A DNA stretch of 64,000 bases from Synechococcus sp. KORDI-49 (lineage in GTDB: Bacteria > Cyanobacteriota > Cyanobacteriia > PCC-6307 > Cyanobiaceae): the NCBI RefSeq assembly GCF_000737575.1, contig NZ_CP006270.1:809163-873162 (forward strand), in the 5' to 3' direction. Position 1 is the first letter of the stretch; each line of letters begins with the position of its first letter. The position numbers and the translations under genes are program-made. Of the stretch, positions 34,607 to 43,612 are shown piece after piece. The notes beneath the pieces were generated by a model that saw only the letters and a list, made by a program, of their open reading frames with translations, was not told where the DNA came from and did not search any database.

Positions 34607-36024
34607 GTCTTGCCGAGTCCGAGATCCTTCAACTCGACCAGCAGATCCCCGAGCACCTTTTTGGCATCGCCGAACACCATCGAGGTGTTGGCCAGCTCGA
34701 ACAGATCATTCTTGATTCCTGAGTAACCGGCGCTCATGCCGCGCTTGACCACAAAGACCGTGCGGGCCTCCTGTACATCCAGCACCGGCATGCCATAGAG
34801 AGGAGAGCTTGGATCGCTCTTGGCCTGAGGGTTCACCACATCGTTGGCCCCGAGCACCAGCACCACATCGGTGGCCGGAAACTCAGGATTGATCTGGTCC
34901 ATCTCGATCAGCTGCTCGTAGGGAACGTCCGCCTCGGCCAGCAGAACGTTCATATGACCGGGCATGCGGCCGGCGACCGGATGAATCGCGTAGGTGACGT
35001 CGATTCCGGCACTCTCCAGCACCCGTGTCACCTCCCGCAGGGTGTGCTGGGCCTGGGCGACGGCGAGGCCGTAGCCAGGCACAATCACCACCCGTTCAGC
35101 GGCTTCGAGAGTGAGGGCGCACTCCTCGGTGCTGCAGCTGGTGATGTTGGTGTATTCACCACCGCCGCCACCGGAGGTCGCCGAGGCGCCGAGTGCGCCG
35201 CCGAACAGCACCGACAGCAGCGAACGGTTCATGCCGTCGCACATCACCTGGGTGAGGATCAGGCCAGCGGCCCCGACCATGGCACCCGCCACGATCAGAA
35301 GCTGGCTGCCCACCACAAAGCCTGCTGCAGCGGCCGCAACGCCGGAATAACTGTTGAGCAGGGAAATGACGACGGGCATGTCGGCACCGCCGATGGGCAG
35401 GGTGACGCCGATGCCCAGCAGACCTGAGGCGATCACCACAATCCAGAGACCGGTGGCACCACCGGAGGTGCGCAACATCTCGATCGCGCCGATCAGGGCC
35501 AGCACGGCGAGAGCGATGTTCACCGCATGTCGCAGCCGGCTCTGCATCCAGCCCGGCGTGGAGAGCCAGCCCTGGAGCTTGGCCATGGCCACGATCGAAC
35601 CGGTGAAGGTGATCGCTCCGACGAACACCGAGACGACGATCGAAACCAGAGCCACAGCCCCGGTGGCCTCCAGGGCCTGGGGATACAGCGCTGCCGCCAG
35701 AGCCACCAGCAACGACGACATGCCACCGCAGCCGTTGAACAGCGCAACGGTCTCGGGCATCGATGTCATCGGGACCCGCTGGGCCGTGATGGCGCCGAGC
35801 ACACCACCGGCCAGCGTGCCGAGAAGAATCCAGATCCAGGCAGAGGCACTGATCCCGCTGGTGGCCAGGGAATTGAACAGCAGACCCAGCACCGCAAGGG
35901 CCATGGCCACGGCGGCAAGCTGGTTGGCCCCGCGGGCGGAACGCACCTTGGAGAGTCCCTTGATGCCGAGCGCCAGCAGCAGGACGGCGCCGAGTTCGAT
36001 GGCGTAGCGAAGGATGTCGGTCAT
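34603..36024 (-). CDS. pntB: NAD(P) transhydrogenase subunit beta
   Basis: 473 residues: about eight to nine membrane helices in the first 280 residues, then the NADP-binding domain III with VIVPGYGLAVAQAQ, YAIHPVAGRMPGHMNVLLAEA and LGANDVVNPQA. With PntA1/PntA2 it couples proton flow to hydride transfer from NADH to NADP+. It overlaps pntA2 by one base at 36024. Confidence 0.97.
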   Translation of the reverse strand: MTDILRYAIELGAVLLLALGIKGLSKVRSARGANQLAAVAMALAVLGLLFNSLATSGISASAWIWILLGTLAGGVLGAITAQRVPMTSMPETVALFNGCGGMSSLLVALAAALYPQALEATGAVALVSIVVSVFVGAITFTGSIVAMAKLQGWLSTPGWMQSRLRHAVNIALAVLALIGAIEMLRTSGGATGLWIVVIASGLLGIGVTLPIGGADMPVVISLLNSYSGVAAAAAGFVVGSQLLIVAGAMVGAAGLILTQVMCDGMNRSLLSVLFGGALGASATSGGGGGEYTNITSCSTEECALTLEAAERVVIVPGYGLAVAQAQHTLREVTRVLESAGIDVTYAIHPVAGRMPGHMNVLLAEADVPYEQLIEMDQINPEFPATDVVLVLGANDVVNPQAKSDPSSPLYGMPVLDVQEARTVFVVKRGMSAGYSGIKNDLFELANTSMVFGDAKKVLGDLLVELKDLGLGKT

Positions 36025-36329
36025 CAGCGGTTCTCCTTGCGGGCAGGCTTGCGGCTGAACATGGCCAGCATGCGGTCGGTGACCAGAAAGCCACCGATCA
36101 CGTTGAAGAGAGCGAAGCCGAGGGACACCGAACCCAGCAGCAGCAGAACGATGTTGTCGCCGGCCTTGATGATGGCGGTGAGCGCTGCCAGCACGGTGAT
36201 GCCGGAGATCGCATTGGCGCCGCTCATCAGAGGCGTATGCAGGGTGGGAGGCACCTTGCCGATCAGTTCCAGACCGAGAAGGCTGCCCAGCAGAAGCACC
36301 CAGAGGAATTCAACAAAGGTGGGATCCAT
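36024..36329 (-). CDS. pntAB: NAD(P) transhydrogenase subunit alpha part 2 (membrane)
   Basis: 101 residues with three membrane helices, starting MDPTFVEFLWVLLLGSLLG and containing TPLMSGANAISGI. This is domain II of the alpha chain, encoded separately as in many cyanobacteria. The ATG at 36329 overlaps the pntA1 stop (TGATG); a GTG 3 bases upstream is also possible. Confidence 0.95.
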   Translation of the reverse strand: MDPTFVEFLWVLLLGSLLGLELIGKVPPTLHTPLMSGANAISGITVLAALTAIIKAGDNIVLLLLGSVSLGFALFNVIGGFLVTDRMLAMFSRKPARKENR

Positions 36330-37483
36330 CACTTGGCTCCTGGTGTGAGAACGTCACCACGGCGGATGCCACCGTCCTGAGCGACGAGACAACCGGCGAT
36401 CAATTCATCCTCGGTGTCGAGGGTCAGCACGCCATCGGCGAGGGTGGGCTTGAGCAGTGCCACCAGGTTGCGGGCATAAAGGGCACTGGCGTGGTTGGCC
36501 ACGGTGCAGGGCAGATCATTGCCGCCGATCAGCTTGACGCCGTTGCGGTCCACGGTTCGGCCGGGAACGGTGTCGGCGCAGTTGCCGCCCTGGGCCACCG
36601 CCAGATCAACAACCACGGCACCGGGACGCATGCGATCGAGCATGTCCTCGCTGATCAGGCGCGGCGCGCGCCGGCCTGGAACCTGAGCGGTGCAGATGGC
36701 CACATCCGCCTCCGCCAGCTGATCCGAGAGCTGCTGGCGCTGGGCTGCCAGGAAGGCATCGGAGGCCTGCTTGGCATAGCCACCGGACTCCGCCGGCTTG
36801 TCGTCCATCTCAGGGGGATCGATGAAGCGGGCTCCCAGTGACTCCACCTGCTCCTTCACCGCAGGACGGATATCGCTCACGTAGACCACCGCTCCCAGGC
36901 GTCGGGCTGTGGCCACCGCCTGCAGACCGGCGACACCGGCACCGAGGATCACCACCTTCGCCGGCTGAACCGTGCCCGCCGCCGTCATCAGCATCGGGAA
37001 ATAGCGATCGAGCGCCCCGGAGGCCAGCAGCACGGCTTTGTAGCCGGCGATGTTGGCCTGGGACGACAGCGCATCGGCGGCCTGAGCCCGGCTGATCCGC
37101 GGCAGCAGCTCCAGCGCCATGGCGGACAATCCACCGCGCTCGAGGGCAGCGGAGAGAGCTTCGTTCGCATAGGGCTCCAGCAGACCCACCACGAGGGCGC
37201 CGCGGCGCAGCCGTCCCAGGGCGTCGCTGCTGGGCGTCTGAACGCACAGGAGCACATCGGCACCGGACCAGGCATCCGCATCACCTGGCGACACCAGGTC
37301 AGCCCCCTGATCGGCATAGGCGGCATCGAGATAACCGGCAGGGGTACCGGCACCCCGCTCAAGGCAGACACTGCAGCCGAGAGAGACGAACGTCTTGACC
37401 GTCTCGGGCGTGGCCGACACCCGGGTTTCACCCGGCGTTGCCTCCACAGGAATGAGAAGTCTGGGCAAGGTGAGCAGATCCAC
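36329..37483 (-). CDS. pntAA: NAD(P) transhydrogenase subunit alpha part 1 (NAD-binding)
   Basis: 384 residues, soluble domain I. It resembles alanine dehydrogenase: N-terminal PGETRVSATPETVKTF, the NAD-binding VVILGAGVAGLQAVATARRLGA and PGRRAPRLISEDML. It is the first gene of the pntA1-pntA2-pntB operon, each gene overlapping the next. Divergent from the gene at 37586. Confidence 0.96.
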   Translation of the reverse strand: MDLLTLPRLLIPVEATPGETRVSATPETVKTFVSLGCSVCLERGAGTPAGYLDAAYADQGADLVSPGDADAWSGADVLLCVQTPSSDALGRLRRGALVVGLLEPYANEALSAALERGGLSAMALELLPRISRAQAADALSSQANIAGYKAVLLASGALDRYFPMLMTAAGTVQPAKVVILGAGVAGLQAVATARRLGAVVYVSDIRPAVKEQVESLGARFIDPPEMDDKPAESGGYAKQASDAFLAAQRQQLSDQLAEADVAICTAQVPGRRAPRLISEDMLDRMRPGAVVVDLAVAQGGNCADTVPGRTVDRNGVKLIGGNDLPCTVANHASALYARNLVALLKPTLADGVLTLDTEDELIAGCLVAQDGGIRRGDVLTPGAK

Positions 37484-37585
37484 CGACCCGAGCGAGACTA
37501 CGAGGTCACCCCCGGGAGACCGGGAGGTTTCCTGAAGAAAACCGAGCGACGACAGGACCTCTGGCTACGTGAGGAAAACACCACC

Positions 37586-38173
37586 GTGCTTTCCATGGGC
37601 CTCACCGCGATCGAATGTCCTGACGGCGTCTGCCACAGCCATCACGGTGGCCATGCGGTCGAGCGGCAAACCATGCAGTCGACCCTGGAGAGCCATGGGA
37701 AGGACTGGTGCGAGCGCCTGGCCGAACGGATTTACGAGATCTCCGTCGACACCTTCTCCCAGAGCGTGATGCCGAGCCTGCATTCCGCGGGCTGGCAGCG
37801 CCGGCATCTCGACTGGGAGTTCAAGCTCAACGAGCAGGAATCGGAACCGGACCGCACCCTGGTCGACGGGATCATCAACGCCACCGAGAGCTTCCTGCGC
37901 AGCAGTGAGGTGCACCGTCTGTTCATCCAGGAACTGGTGCAGGGAACCTTCGCCGAAGCAGCGGCTGATGACCTCCGGATCCAGGCCGTCCGCACCCTGG
38001 TGGAGACGGAGATCGTGGCGATGCTGGAAGAGAGGCGTCAGGAGCTTCTCGACCGGCTGGCTCAGCAGCTTCTGGTCACGGCCAAAGGAGATTTCCAGGC
38101 CGCACTCGGAGCGGCCGAGGATGCCCTGATGGAGGTGGAGCGTCTTGTGGTGAACCACGCCGAAGCGCTCTGA
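37586..38173 (+). CDS. Conserved cyanobacterial protein (unknown function)
   Basis: 195 residues, mostly acidic helices. A His-rich N-terminal motif (CPDGVCHSHHGGH) could bind metal. The middle reads LAERIYEISVDTFSQSVMPSLHSAGW and the C-terminal half is a long helix (VETEIVAMLEERRQELLDRLAQQLL). No signal peptide. The start is a GTG at 37586 with GAGG upstream; an ATG at 37595 is an alternative. Function unknown. Confidence 0.65.
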   Translation: MLSMGLTAIECPDGVCHSHHGGHAVERQTMQSTLESHGKDWCERLAERIYEISVDTFSQSVMPSLHSAGWQRRHLDWEFKLNEQESEPDRTLVDGIINATESFLRSSEVHRLFIQELVQGTFAEAAADDLRIQAVRTLVETEIVAMLEERRQELLDRLAQQLLVTAKGDFQAALGAAEDALMEVERLVVNHAEAL

Positions 38174-38180
38174 AAGGGCT

Positions 38181-38357
38181 TCAGACGATCGGAAGCACCT
38201 CCTGATCCACACAGCGCGCCAGCCGGAAACGTCCGAGCCGGCGCAGCTGTCGTGCGCGAAGAATCAAGGGATCGATATCGCAATCGTTCTGCCAGCAGCG
38301 ATCAAGCTGCTGGCGCAACTGATCTCGGAATTCAGGTGAGGGACGACGCTTGGCCAT
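38181..38357 (-). CDS. Small basic hypothetical protein, 58 residues
   Basis: Starts MAKRRPSPEFRDQLRQQLDRCW and ends RLARCVDQEVLPIV. It is strongly Arg-rich with a helical pattern, suggesting binding to nucleic acid or an acidic partner. It converges on the gene at 37586, with 7 nt between stops. Size and composition are those of small conserved hypotheticals of this group; family not recognised with confidence. Confidence 0.55.
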   Translation of the reverse strand: MAKRRPSPEFRDQLRQQLDRCWQNDCDIDPLILRARQLRRLGRFRLARCVDQEVLPIV

Positions 38358-38587
38358 GGCGGTGACGGGAAAGGACCCGACGGATGCCGATGGCCGGACC
38401 GTAGAGATGCCGCTGCCGAAAGGAATGGTTAAAAAGACTCATCTTCCCCAGGCACGCCATCGCCGCGCCGTCCTTTGATCTGCCGCGTGCTGCGGCCCCC
38501 TCCTCCCTGCGGCCGCGACGCTGGCAGCAGCAGCTGATCCAGCTGCTGCGGCGACGTCTGCTGACGACGGCCGAGCGCGAACAGGAT

Positions 38588-39910
38588 GTGCTGGTGTTCG
38601 CCGGTCCGGGAGCCGGCAAGACCCTCGGTGCCCTGCTGGCATTCCGGACGTTCCAGCAGGACAGACAGCTGGAGCGCTGCCTGGTGTTCTGCCACCGCAC
38701 CTCGATCCTTCATCAGTGGCTGAGCGCTGGGGAGCGGCTCGGGCTGAACCTGCAGGAGTGGCCATGGCCAGCCGACGGCGAAGGCCCCGATGGCAAGCCC
38801 CCCGACGGTCTGGTGCTGACCTACCAGGGGGCACGCCGGCAGCTGGGCCATCTCAGCGAGACCCTGGAACCCTGGATGGGCACCTCCTGTCTGGCGATCG
38901 CGGACGAAGCCCATCACCTCGGGGTGGATCCCGACGAGCCCGACGGTCTGGCCTGGGGGCAGACATTCCTTGATCTGACGGGCCGCAGCCGCCTGCGGCT
39001 GGGGTTGACCGGCACGCCGTTCCGGGCGGACAACCTCGCCTTCTGTGCCGCACGCCGGGTACGGAGCGTCCAGGGCGGAATGCCGGTGGAGCTGATCAGT
39101 CCCGACCTGTGCGTGGAGCCGCGCGAACTGATCGCCGCCGGAGACGTGCGTCCCCTGGAGTTCCATTTCCAGGACGGTTGGGTGGAGCACGGTCGTGAGG
39201 GGGTGCCGGACCGGGATGTCTCCCCGCTGTCCGGCGAACGGCGGGAGAGCTGGCGGGCCCGCAACCTGCGTCGCGCGATCCGGCTGGCGGACAGCAGCTG
39301 CATCGGTCAGCAGGTGCTGCTGCGGGCCCAGAGAAAACTCGAGCAGATCCGCCGCTGCCATCCCCAGGCTGCCGGCCTGGTCATCGCCAGAGACATCGCC
39401 CATGCCGAAGCGATCACCCAGATCCTCGAGGACGACGGCAACCGGGTGGATCTGGTGCACTCCCAGGAGCGTGAGGCCTCCGATCGACTGCGGCTGTTCC
39501 AGACGGGACAGGCCGACTGGCTGGTGAGCATCGACATGTGTGCGGAGGGATTCGACGCACCTCGGTTGCGGGTGGTCGCCTATCTCACGACGGTGGTGAC
39601 CCGCAGCCGCTTCGTGCAGGGCATCACCCGGGCCGTGCGGATGACGGCGGACCTGGCCGCTGCGGAACCGATTCCGCGCCACCCCTCCTATGTCTATGCA
39701 CCGGCTGACCCTCTGCTGATGGGTTACGCCCGCACCTGGTCCGTGGCGGAGCCTTACGTCCTCCGCCATCCGGCGGAGGAGGGAGACGCAGCTGATCCCA
39801 GCACCGCATCCGGCGCAACACTGCAGCTGCCCCTGGAGGCAGTGGAGGACGGGGCTGGTGAGGTGATCCGCCTGAAAACTCCGCAACTGCCTACATTTCT
39901 GCAGCGCTGA
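38588..39910 (+). CDS. DEAD/DEAH-box (SF2) helicase; real N-terminus lies upstream
   Basis: 440 residues from the first canonical start (GTG 38588). Walker A is GPGAGKT at residues 6-12, then ADEAHH (DEAH-type box II), TGTPF (motif III region) and QGITRAVR (motif VI). Helicases need sequence before Walker A, and the same frame upstream encodes SSLRPRRWQQQLIQLLRRRL, a typical Q-motif-like helix. This frame is open back to the stop at 38402-38404, but has no ATG, GTG or TTG. An ATC at 38459, with CAGG 6 nt before, could serve as start, or a frameshift exists. Function probably DNA/RNA unwinding, target unknown. Confidence 0.8.
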   Translation: MLVFAGPGAGKTLGALLAFRTFQQDRQLERCLVFCHRTSILHQWLSAGERLGLNLQEWPWPADGEGPDGKPPDGLVLTYQGARRQLGHLSETLEPWMGTSCLAIADEAHHLGVDPDEPDGLAWGQTFLDLTGRSRLRLGLTGTPFRADNLAFCAARRVRSVQGGMPVELISPDLCVEPRELIAAGDVRPLEFHFQDGWVEHGREGVPDRDVSPLSGERRESWRARNLRRAIRLADSSCIGQQVLLRAQRKLEQIRRCHPQAAGLVIARDIAHAEAITQILEDDGNRVDLVHSQEREASDRLRLFQTGQADWLVSIDMCAEGFDAPRLRVVAYLTTVVTRSRFVQGITRAVRMTADLAAAEPIPRHPSYVYAPADPLLMGYARTWSVAEPYVLRHPAEEGDAADPSTASGATLQLPLEAVEDGAGEVIRLKTPQLPTFLQR

Positions 39911-40006
39911 CGACATCTTTATCGGTAGAAAAATGCGAATTTCTGCGAAATCAGGTCTTTCCCTGGACCTCGATCCTTCAACCTGTACCTCGGCAAAGGA
40001 GTGAAC

Positions 40007-40255
40007 ATGGACGCAGCAATGGAACGCCGGGTGAGCGTTGCCACCGGCTGGGCGTCCACCAGGATCGCCGTTCTGGACAGCGAAGAGCGCTATGAGGACA
40101 GTTATGCGGTGACCCAGGAATTCCGCGAGTGGATCACCTGTTTGGGAGAAAACAGCGACATGCTCGAAGAGAGCGTGCACGCCGTTCCTCGCAATCCCGA
40201 CAAGCGATACAGGCTGCTTGGCCAGAACAGCACCGACAATCCCCTCGAAATCTGA
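40007..40255 (+). CDS. Small hypothetical protein, 82 residues
   Basis: Starts MDAAMERRVSVATGWASTR and is acidic and soluble. An excellent ribosome binding site (AAAGGAG) precedes the ATG at 40007 by the usual spacing, favouring it over a GTG at 40001. Family not recognised. It lies between the helicase and NTRC genes. Confidence 0.55.
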   Translation: MDAAMERRVSVATGWASTRIAVLDSEERYEDSYAVTQEFREWITCLGENSDMLEESVHAVPRNPDKRYRLLGQNSTDNPLEI

Positions 40256-40367
40256 ACAGATCCTTAAATTCCTGGAATCATTGTCCGCAGATTTTTTCTT
40301 GACCGGCCTGCGCGCGGTGAGCGGCTCCTCCTTTTAAAGTCAACTCATATTCATTCCGTATAAGGCC

Positions 40368-41750
40368 ATGGCAGCCGGCAGCGCCTCGGAGACTGTCGAG
40401 AATCTCGTGATTGTCGGTTCGGGCCCGGCCGGCTACACCGCAGCGATCTACGCGGCCAGGGCCAACCTGCAACCGCTGCTGATCACAGGCTTTCAACGCG
40501 GCGGTATTCCTGGCGGTCAGTTGATGACCACCACCGATGTCGAAAATTTCCCTGGTTTTCCCGACGGAGTCCTGGGCCCGGACCTGATGGATCTGATGCG
40601 TGCCCAGGCCGTGCGCTGGGGAACACACCTGCTGGAAGCGGATGCCGATGAGATCGATCTCAGTCAGCGGCCCTTCCGGATCAAGGCGGATGGACGCACT
40701 CTGCTGACCCATGCCCTGGTGATCGCCACGGGCGCAAGCGCGAACCGACTCGGCCTGCCCTCAGAGGAGCGCTTCTGGAGCAGCGGCATCAGTGCATGCG
40801 CCATCTGCGACGGAGCGACTCCTCAGTTCCGCAACGCTGAACTGGCCGTGGTGGGAGGAGGCGACTCCGCCTGCGAAGAAGCGGTTTATCTCACCAAATA
40901 CGGCAGTCACGTTCACCAGATCGTGCGCTCCGAGCAACTCAGGGCCAGCGCCGCCATGGCCGACCGGGTTCGGGCCAACCCCGCCATCACCCTTCACTGG
41001 AACAGCGAAGTGGTGGACGTGAGCGGCAACGGCTGGATGGAGAGCCTGACCCTGCGCGACCGTTCCACCGGAGATCAGGCCAGCCTTGCTGCCAAGGGCC
41101 TGTTCTATGCGATCGGCCACACACCGAACACGGATCTGCTGAAGGAGCAGCTGTCTCTGGATGCCAAGGGGTATGTGATCACCGAGCCAGGCCGACCGGA
41201 AACCTCCATCGAAGGTGTCTTCGCTGCCGGAGATGTCGCTGATGCCGAATGGCGGCAGGGGATCACAGCAGCCGGCAGCGGTTGCAAGGCGGCCCTGGCC
41301 GCTGAGCGCTGGCTGACCCATCACGATCTGGCGCAACGGGTGCAGAGACGCTCGGTTGACCCCGCGAAGGCGGAGATGCCGGTGAATGTGGCCGTCACGA
41401 CCGAGGAGACCTATGCCCCGGATGCTCCCTGGCAGAAAGGCAGCTATGCCCTGCGCAAGCTGTATCACGACAGCAGCCGCCCGCTGCTTGTGATCTACAC
41501 CTCACCCTCGTGCGGACCCTGCCACGTGCTCAAACCGCAGTTGAAGCGGGTGATCACCGAGTTGGAAGGCCGGGCACAGGCCGTGGTGATCGACATCGAG
41601 GCCGATCAGGACATTGCTGAACAGGCCGGCGTGAACGGAACCCCGACAGTCCAGCTCTTCCACCGGAAATCGATGGTGGAACAGTGGCGCGGTGTCAAAC
41701 AGCGCAGCACGTTCAAATCGGCGATCGAAGCGCTGCTGGAACCAGCCTGA
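40368..41750 (+). CDS. ntrC-type trxB: NADPH-thioredoxin reductase with fused thioredoxin domain (NTRC)
   Basis: 460 residues. FAD site [10 protein letters not shown] (residues 17-26), redox CAIC (144-147) and an NADPH site with [10 protein letters not shown] make up the reductase. A C-terminal thioredoxin domain carries SCGPC at about 381-385 in the segment [14 protein letters not shown], the form typical of NTRC rather than of free thioredoxins. NTRC passes NADPH electrons to 2-Cys peroxiredoxins and chlorophyll-synthesis enzymes. The ATG at 40368 fits the family. It converges on infA. Confidence 0.93.
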   Translation: MAAGSASETVENLVIVGSGPAGYTAAIYAARANLQPLLITGFQRGGIPGGQLMTTTDVENFPGFPDGVLGPDLMDLMRAQAVRWGTHLLEADADEIDLSQRPFRIKADGRTLLTHALVIATGASANRLGLPSEERFWSSGISACAICDGATPQFRNAELAVVGGGDSACEEAVYLTKYGSHVHQIVRSEQLRASAAMADRVRANPAITLHWNSEVVDVSGNGWMESLTLRDRSTGDQASLAAKGLFYAIGHTPNTDLLKEQLSLDAKGYVITEPGRPETSIEGVFAAGDVADAEWRQGITAAGSGCKAALAAERWLTHHDLAQRVQRRSVDPAKAEMPVNVAVTTEETYAPDAPWQKGSYALRKLYHDSSRPLLVIYTSPSCGPCHVLKPQLKRVITELEGRAQAVVIDIEADQDIAEQAGVNGTPTVQLFHRKSMVEQWRGVKQRSTFKSAIEALLEPA

Positions 41751-41753
41751 AGA

Positions 41754-42023
41754 TCAGCGGCGGCGGGGCCCACCGGGACGGTTGCCACCCGGGCGCCCGC
41801 CGGGGGCTCCAGCGTTCCGCTCGCGGTACGTGATCCGACCGCGGGTGAGGTCGTAGGGGCTGATCTCCACCAGCACCTTGTCACCGGCGAGCAGTTTGAT
41901 CCTGAACTTCGTGAGCTTGCCTGCTGCTCGGCAAAGGCACTGGTGACCGGCAGGCTGCTCGAGCGTGACCAGATAGAACCCGTTTCCCTGTTCCTTCTCG
42001 ATCACTCCCGAGGTTTCAATCAT
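41754..42023 (-). CDS. infA: Translation initiation factor IF-1
   Basis: 89 residues. The OB-fold core (MIETSGVIEKEQGNGFYLV ... VEISPYDLTRGRITYR) matches IF-1. It is longer than the usual 71-72 residues because of a C-terminal Gly/Pro/Arg tail (RNAGAPGGRPGGNRPGGPRR) that could touch rRNA. IF-1 closes the ribosomal A site during initiation. It lies alone, convergent to NTRC with only 3 nt between stops. Confidence 0.95.
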   Translation of the reverse strand: MIETSGVIEKEQGNGFYLVTLEQPAGHQCLCRAAGKLTKFRIKLLAGDKVLVEISPYDLTRGRITYRERNAGAPGGRPGGNRPGGPRRR

Positions 42024-42124
42024 TCGCCCTTAAACGGTTTGCCTCAAACCACTTTACGAGGGTGGGTCGCAGGCCCGTCCGTATTGAAAGCCCTTTAGGG
42101 TGCCCCACCGTTGAGTGTGCAGCC

Positions 42125-42217
42125 ATGATTCTTCCTCCCCTGACGATGGATCTCGGGCTGCTGCTGATCTCGATCGGTGTCGTGAACCTGTGGAGAGCAC
42201 GCGAGAACGCCGGTTGA
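42125..42217 (+). CDS. Candidate 30-residue single-helix membrane peptide
   Basis: Reads MILPPLTMDLGLLLISIGVV, ending NLWRARENAG. One hydrophobic helix and a basic tail. Its TGA (42215-42217) overlaps the TTG start (42214) of the pseudouridine synthase, so translation could be coupled. No clear ribosome binding site. It may be real or simply a leader that positions ribosomes. Confidence 0.35.
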   Translation: MILPPLTMDLGLLLISIGVVNLWRARENAG

Positions 42218-42855
42218 CCACCCTGCTGCTGCACAAGCCCTACGGCGTGCTCAGCCAGTTCACCCGTGAATCCGGCAGCCGCTGGGGATGCCTGGCTGAG
42301 TTTGTGGACGTTCCTGATGTGTATGCCGCAGGTCGCCTGGACGCAGACAGTGAGGGCCTGCTGCTGCTCACCAGCAACGGGCGCCTCCAGCAGCAGCTGA
42401 CCGATCCGCGTTTCGGACATTGGCGGACCTACTGGGTTCAGGTGGAAGGGGTGCCTGATGAGCAGCGATTGCAGCAGCTCCGTGACGGCGTGGTGATCCA
42501 GGAGAAGCTGACCCGGCCCGCAAAGGCGCGCTGGCTCCAGGGAGATGCCATCCCCGCCCTGCAGGAGCGAACACCGCCGGTGCGCTGGCGAGCCTCCATT
42601 CCCACCAGCTGGATCGAGCTCTCCCTGCGGGAGGGACGCAACCGCCAGGTGCGCCGGATGACCGCCGCAGTGGGGCTGCCGACACTGCGGCTGGTCCGCA
42701 GCAGCATCGACCTGATGGATGGAGGCCCGCGCCTGAACCTTGAGGGACTGGCTCAGGGCTGCTGGCGGCCGACAACAGCGGAGGAGCAGAAGCGGTTGAC
42801 ACGCCTGATCAGCAACAGGCGCGGCCGGCCGAGGGATGGGTCGCCACCAGGGTGA
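42214..42855 (+). CDS. RsuA/RluE-family pseudouridine synthase
   Basis: 213 residues. The LLLHKPYGVLSQFT opening, the catalytic aspartate in AAGRLDADSEGLLLLTSNG and the RQVRRMTAAVGLPTLRLVR segment mark the RsuA group, without an S4 domain, as in RluE. It probably makes a single pseudouridine in 23S rRNA. The start is a TTG at 42214; no later ATG preserves the conserved opening. The last 47 bases overlap the convergent methyltransferase gene. Confidence 0.88.
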   Translation: MTTLLLHKPYGVLSQFTRESGSRWGCLAEFVDVPDVYAAGRLDADSEGLLLLTSNGRLQQQLTDPRFGHWRTYWVQVEGVPDEQRLQQLRDGVVIQEKLTRPAKARWLQGDAIPALQERTPPVRWRASIPTSWIELSLREGRNRQVRRMTAAVGLPTLRLVRSSIDLMDGGPRLNLEGLAQGCWRPTTAEEQKRLTRLISNRRGRPRDGSPPG

Positions 42856-43612
42856 CGGCGCGAAACGCAATCCCTTCCAGCTCCCGCCAGGGATCAAGGC
42901 TGCGATCGGCGTAGCGCACATCCTGAAACCCGCGTTGCCGGAAGGCCTCCAAAAAAGCCTCTTCCTGCCAGGCGCCGCTGATGCAGCCACTCCACAGCTC
43001 CGGATCCTCCTGAAGATGCCGGGGCACAGGACGATCACAGACGATGTCACTGATGGCGACCCGGCCCCCGGGTGCCAGAACACGCTGAATGTTGCCGAGC
43101 AACCGATCCCGGGCGGAGGGATTCACCAGATTCAGAACACAGTTGCTCAGAACCACATCAACGCTGGCATCCGCAACAAGCGGCGCCCCATCCGATCCGG
43201 GAGCATCCAGCGCCTCGATCGCCCCGTCCAGGAACCGGACGTTGGCGTAGCCGACTGCCTCAGCAACCCGTGCGGCCGCCTCCCTCGACAGGGCCAGCAT
43301 GCTGGCGTTCCGGTCCACACCCGTCACCCATCCATCAGCACCGACGACCTGGGAACAGATGAAGGCGTTCTTGCCACTGCCGCTGCCGAGGTCAAGAACC
43401 CTGTCACCGCTGCGAACCCAGCGGGTGGGATCGCCGCAGCCGTAGTCCCGCTCAACCACCTCCTCAGGGATGACCTTCAGCAGCTCGGCGTCAAAGCCGA
43501 CCGGTGTGCAGAGACAGGTCTCCAACTCCTGGGCAGCAGCGCCGTAGCGATCCTCCACCGCCCTGGTCTGATCCAGTGGAGCAGAGCCACAGCAGCCGGG
43601 GTCATCGATCAT
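42809..43612 (-). CDS. SAM-dependent methyltransferase, arsenite methyltransferase (ArsM)-like
   Basis: 267 residues. SAM-binding DLGSGSGKNAF, then VDRNASMLALSREAA and a DVVLSNCVLNLVNPSARDRLL segment that resembles ArsM. Cysteines at DPGCCGSAP, LETCLCTPVG, SNCVL and the C-terminal RACC could bind As(III). It would methylate arsenite or a related thiol-bound metalloid; a different small-molecule role is possible. The ATG at 43612 overlaps the stop of the 71-residue gene (ATGA). Confidence 0.75.
   Translation of the reverse strand: MIDDPGCCGSAPLDQTRAVEDRYGAAAQELETCLCTPVGFDAELLKVIPEEVVERDYGCGDPTRWVRSGDRVLDLGSGSGKNAFICSQVVGADGWVTGVDRNASMLALSREAAARVAEAVGYANVRFLDGAIEALDAPGSDGAPLVADASVDVVLSNCVLNLVNPSARDRLLGNIQRVLAPGGRVAISDIVCDRPVPRHLQEDPELWSGCISGAWQEEAFLEAFRQRGFQDVRYADRSLDPWRELEGIAFRAVTLVATHPSAGRACC

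Noticed and set aside
38429-40180. 583-codon open frame on the minus strand
   Set aside because: It lies opposite the helicase, which has clear family motifs. The frame has shadow composition (Gln/His/Gly-rich) caused by high GC.
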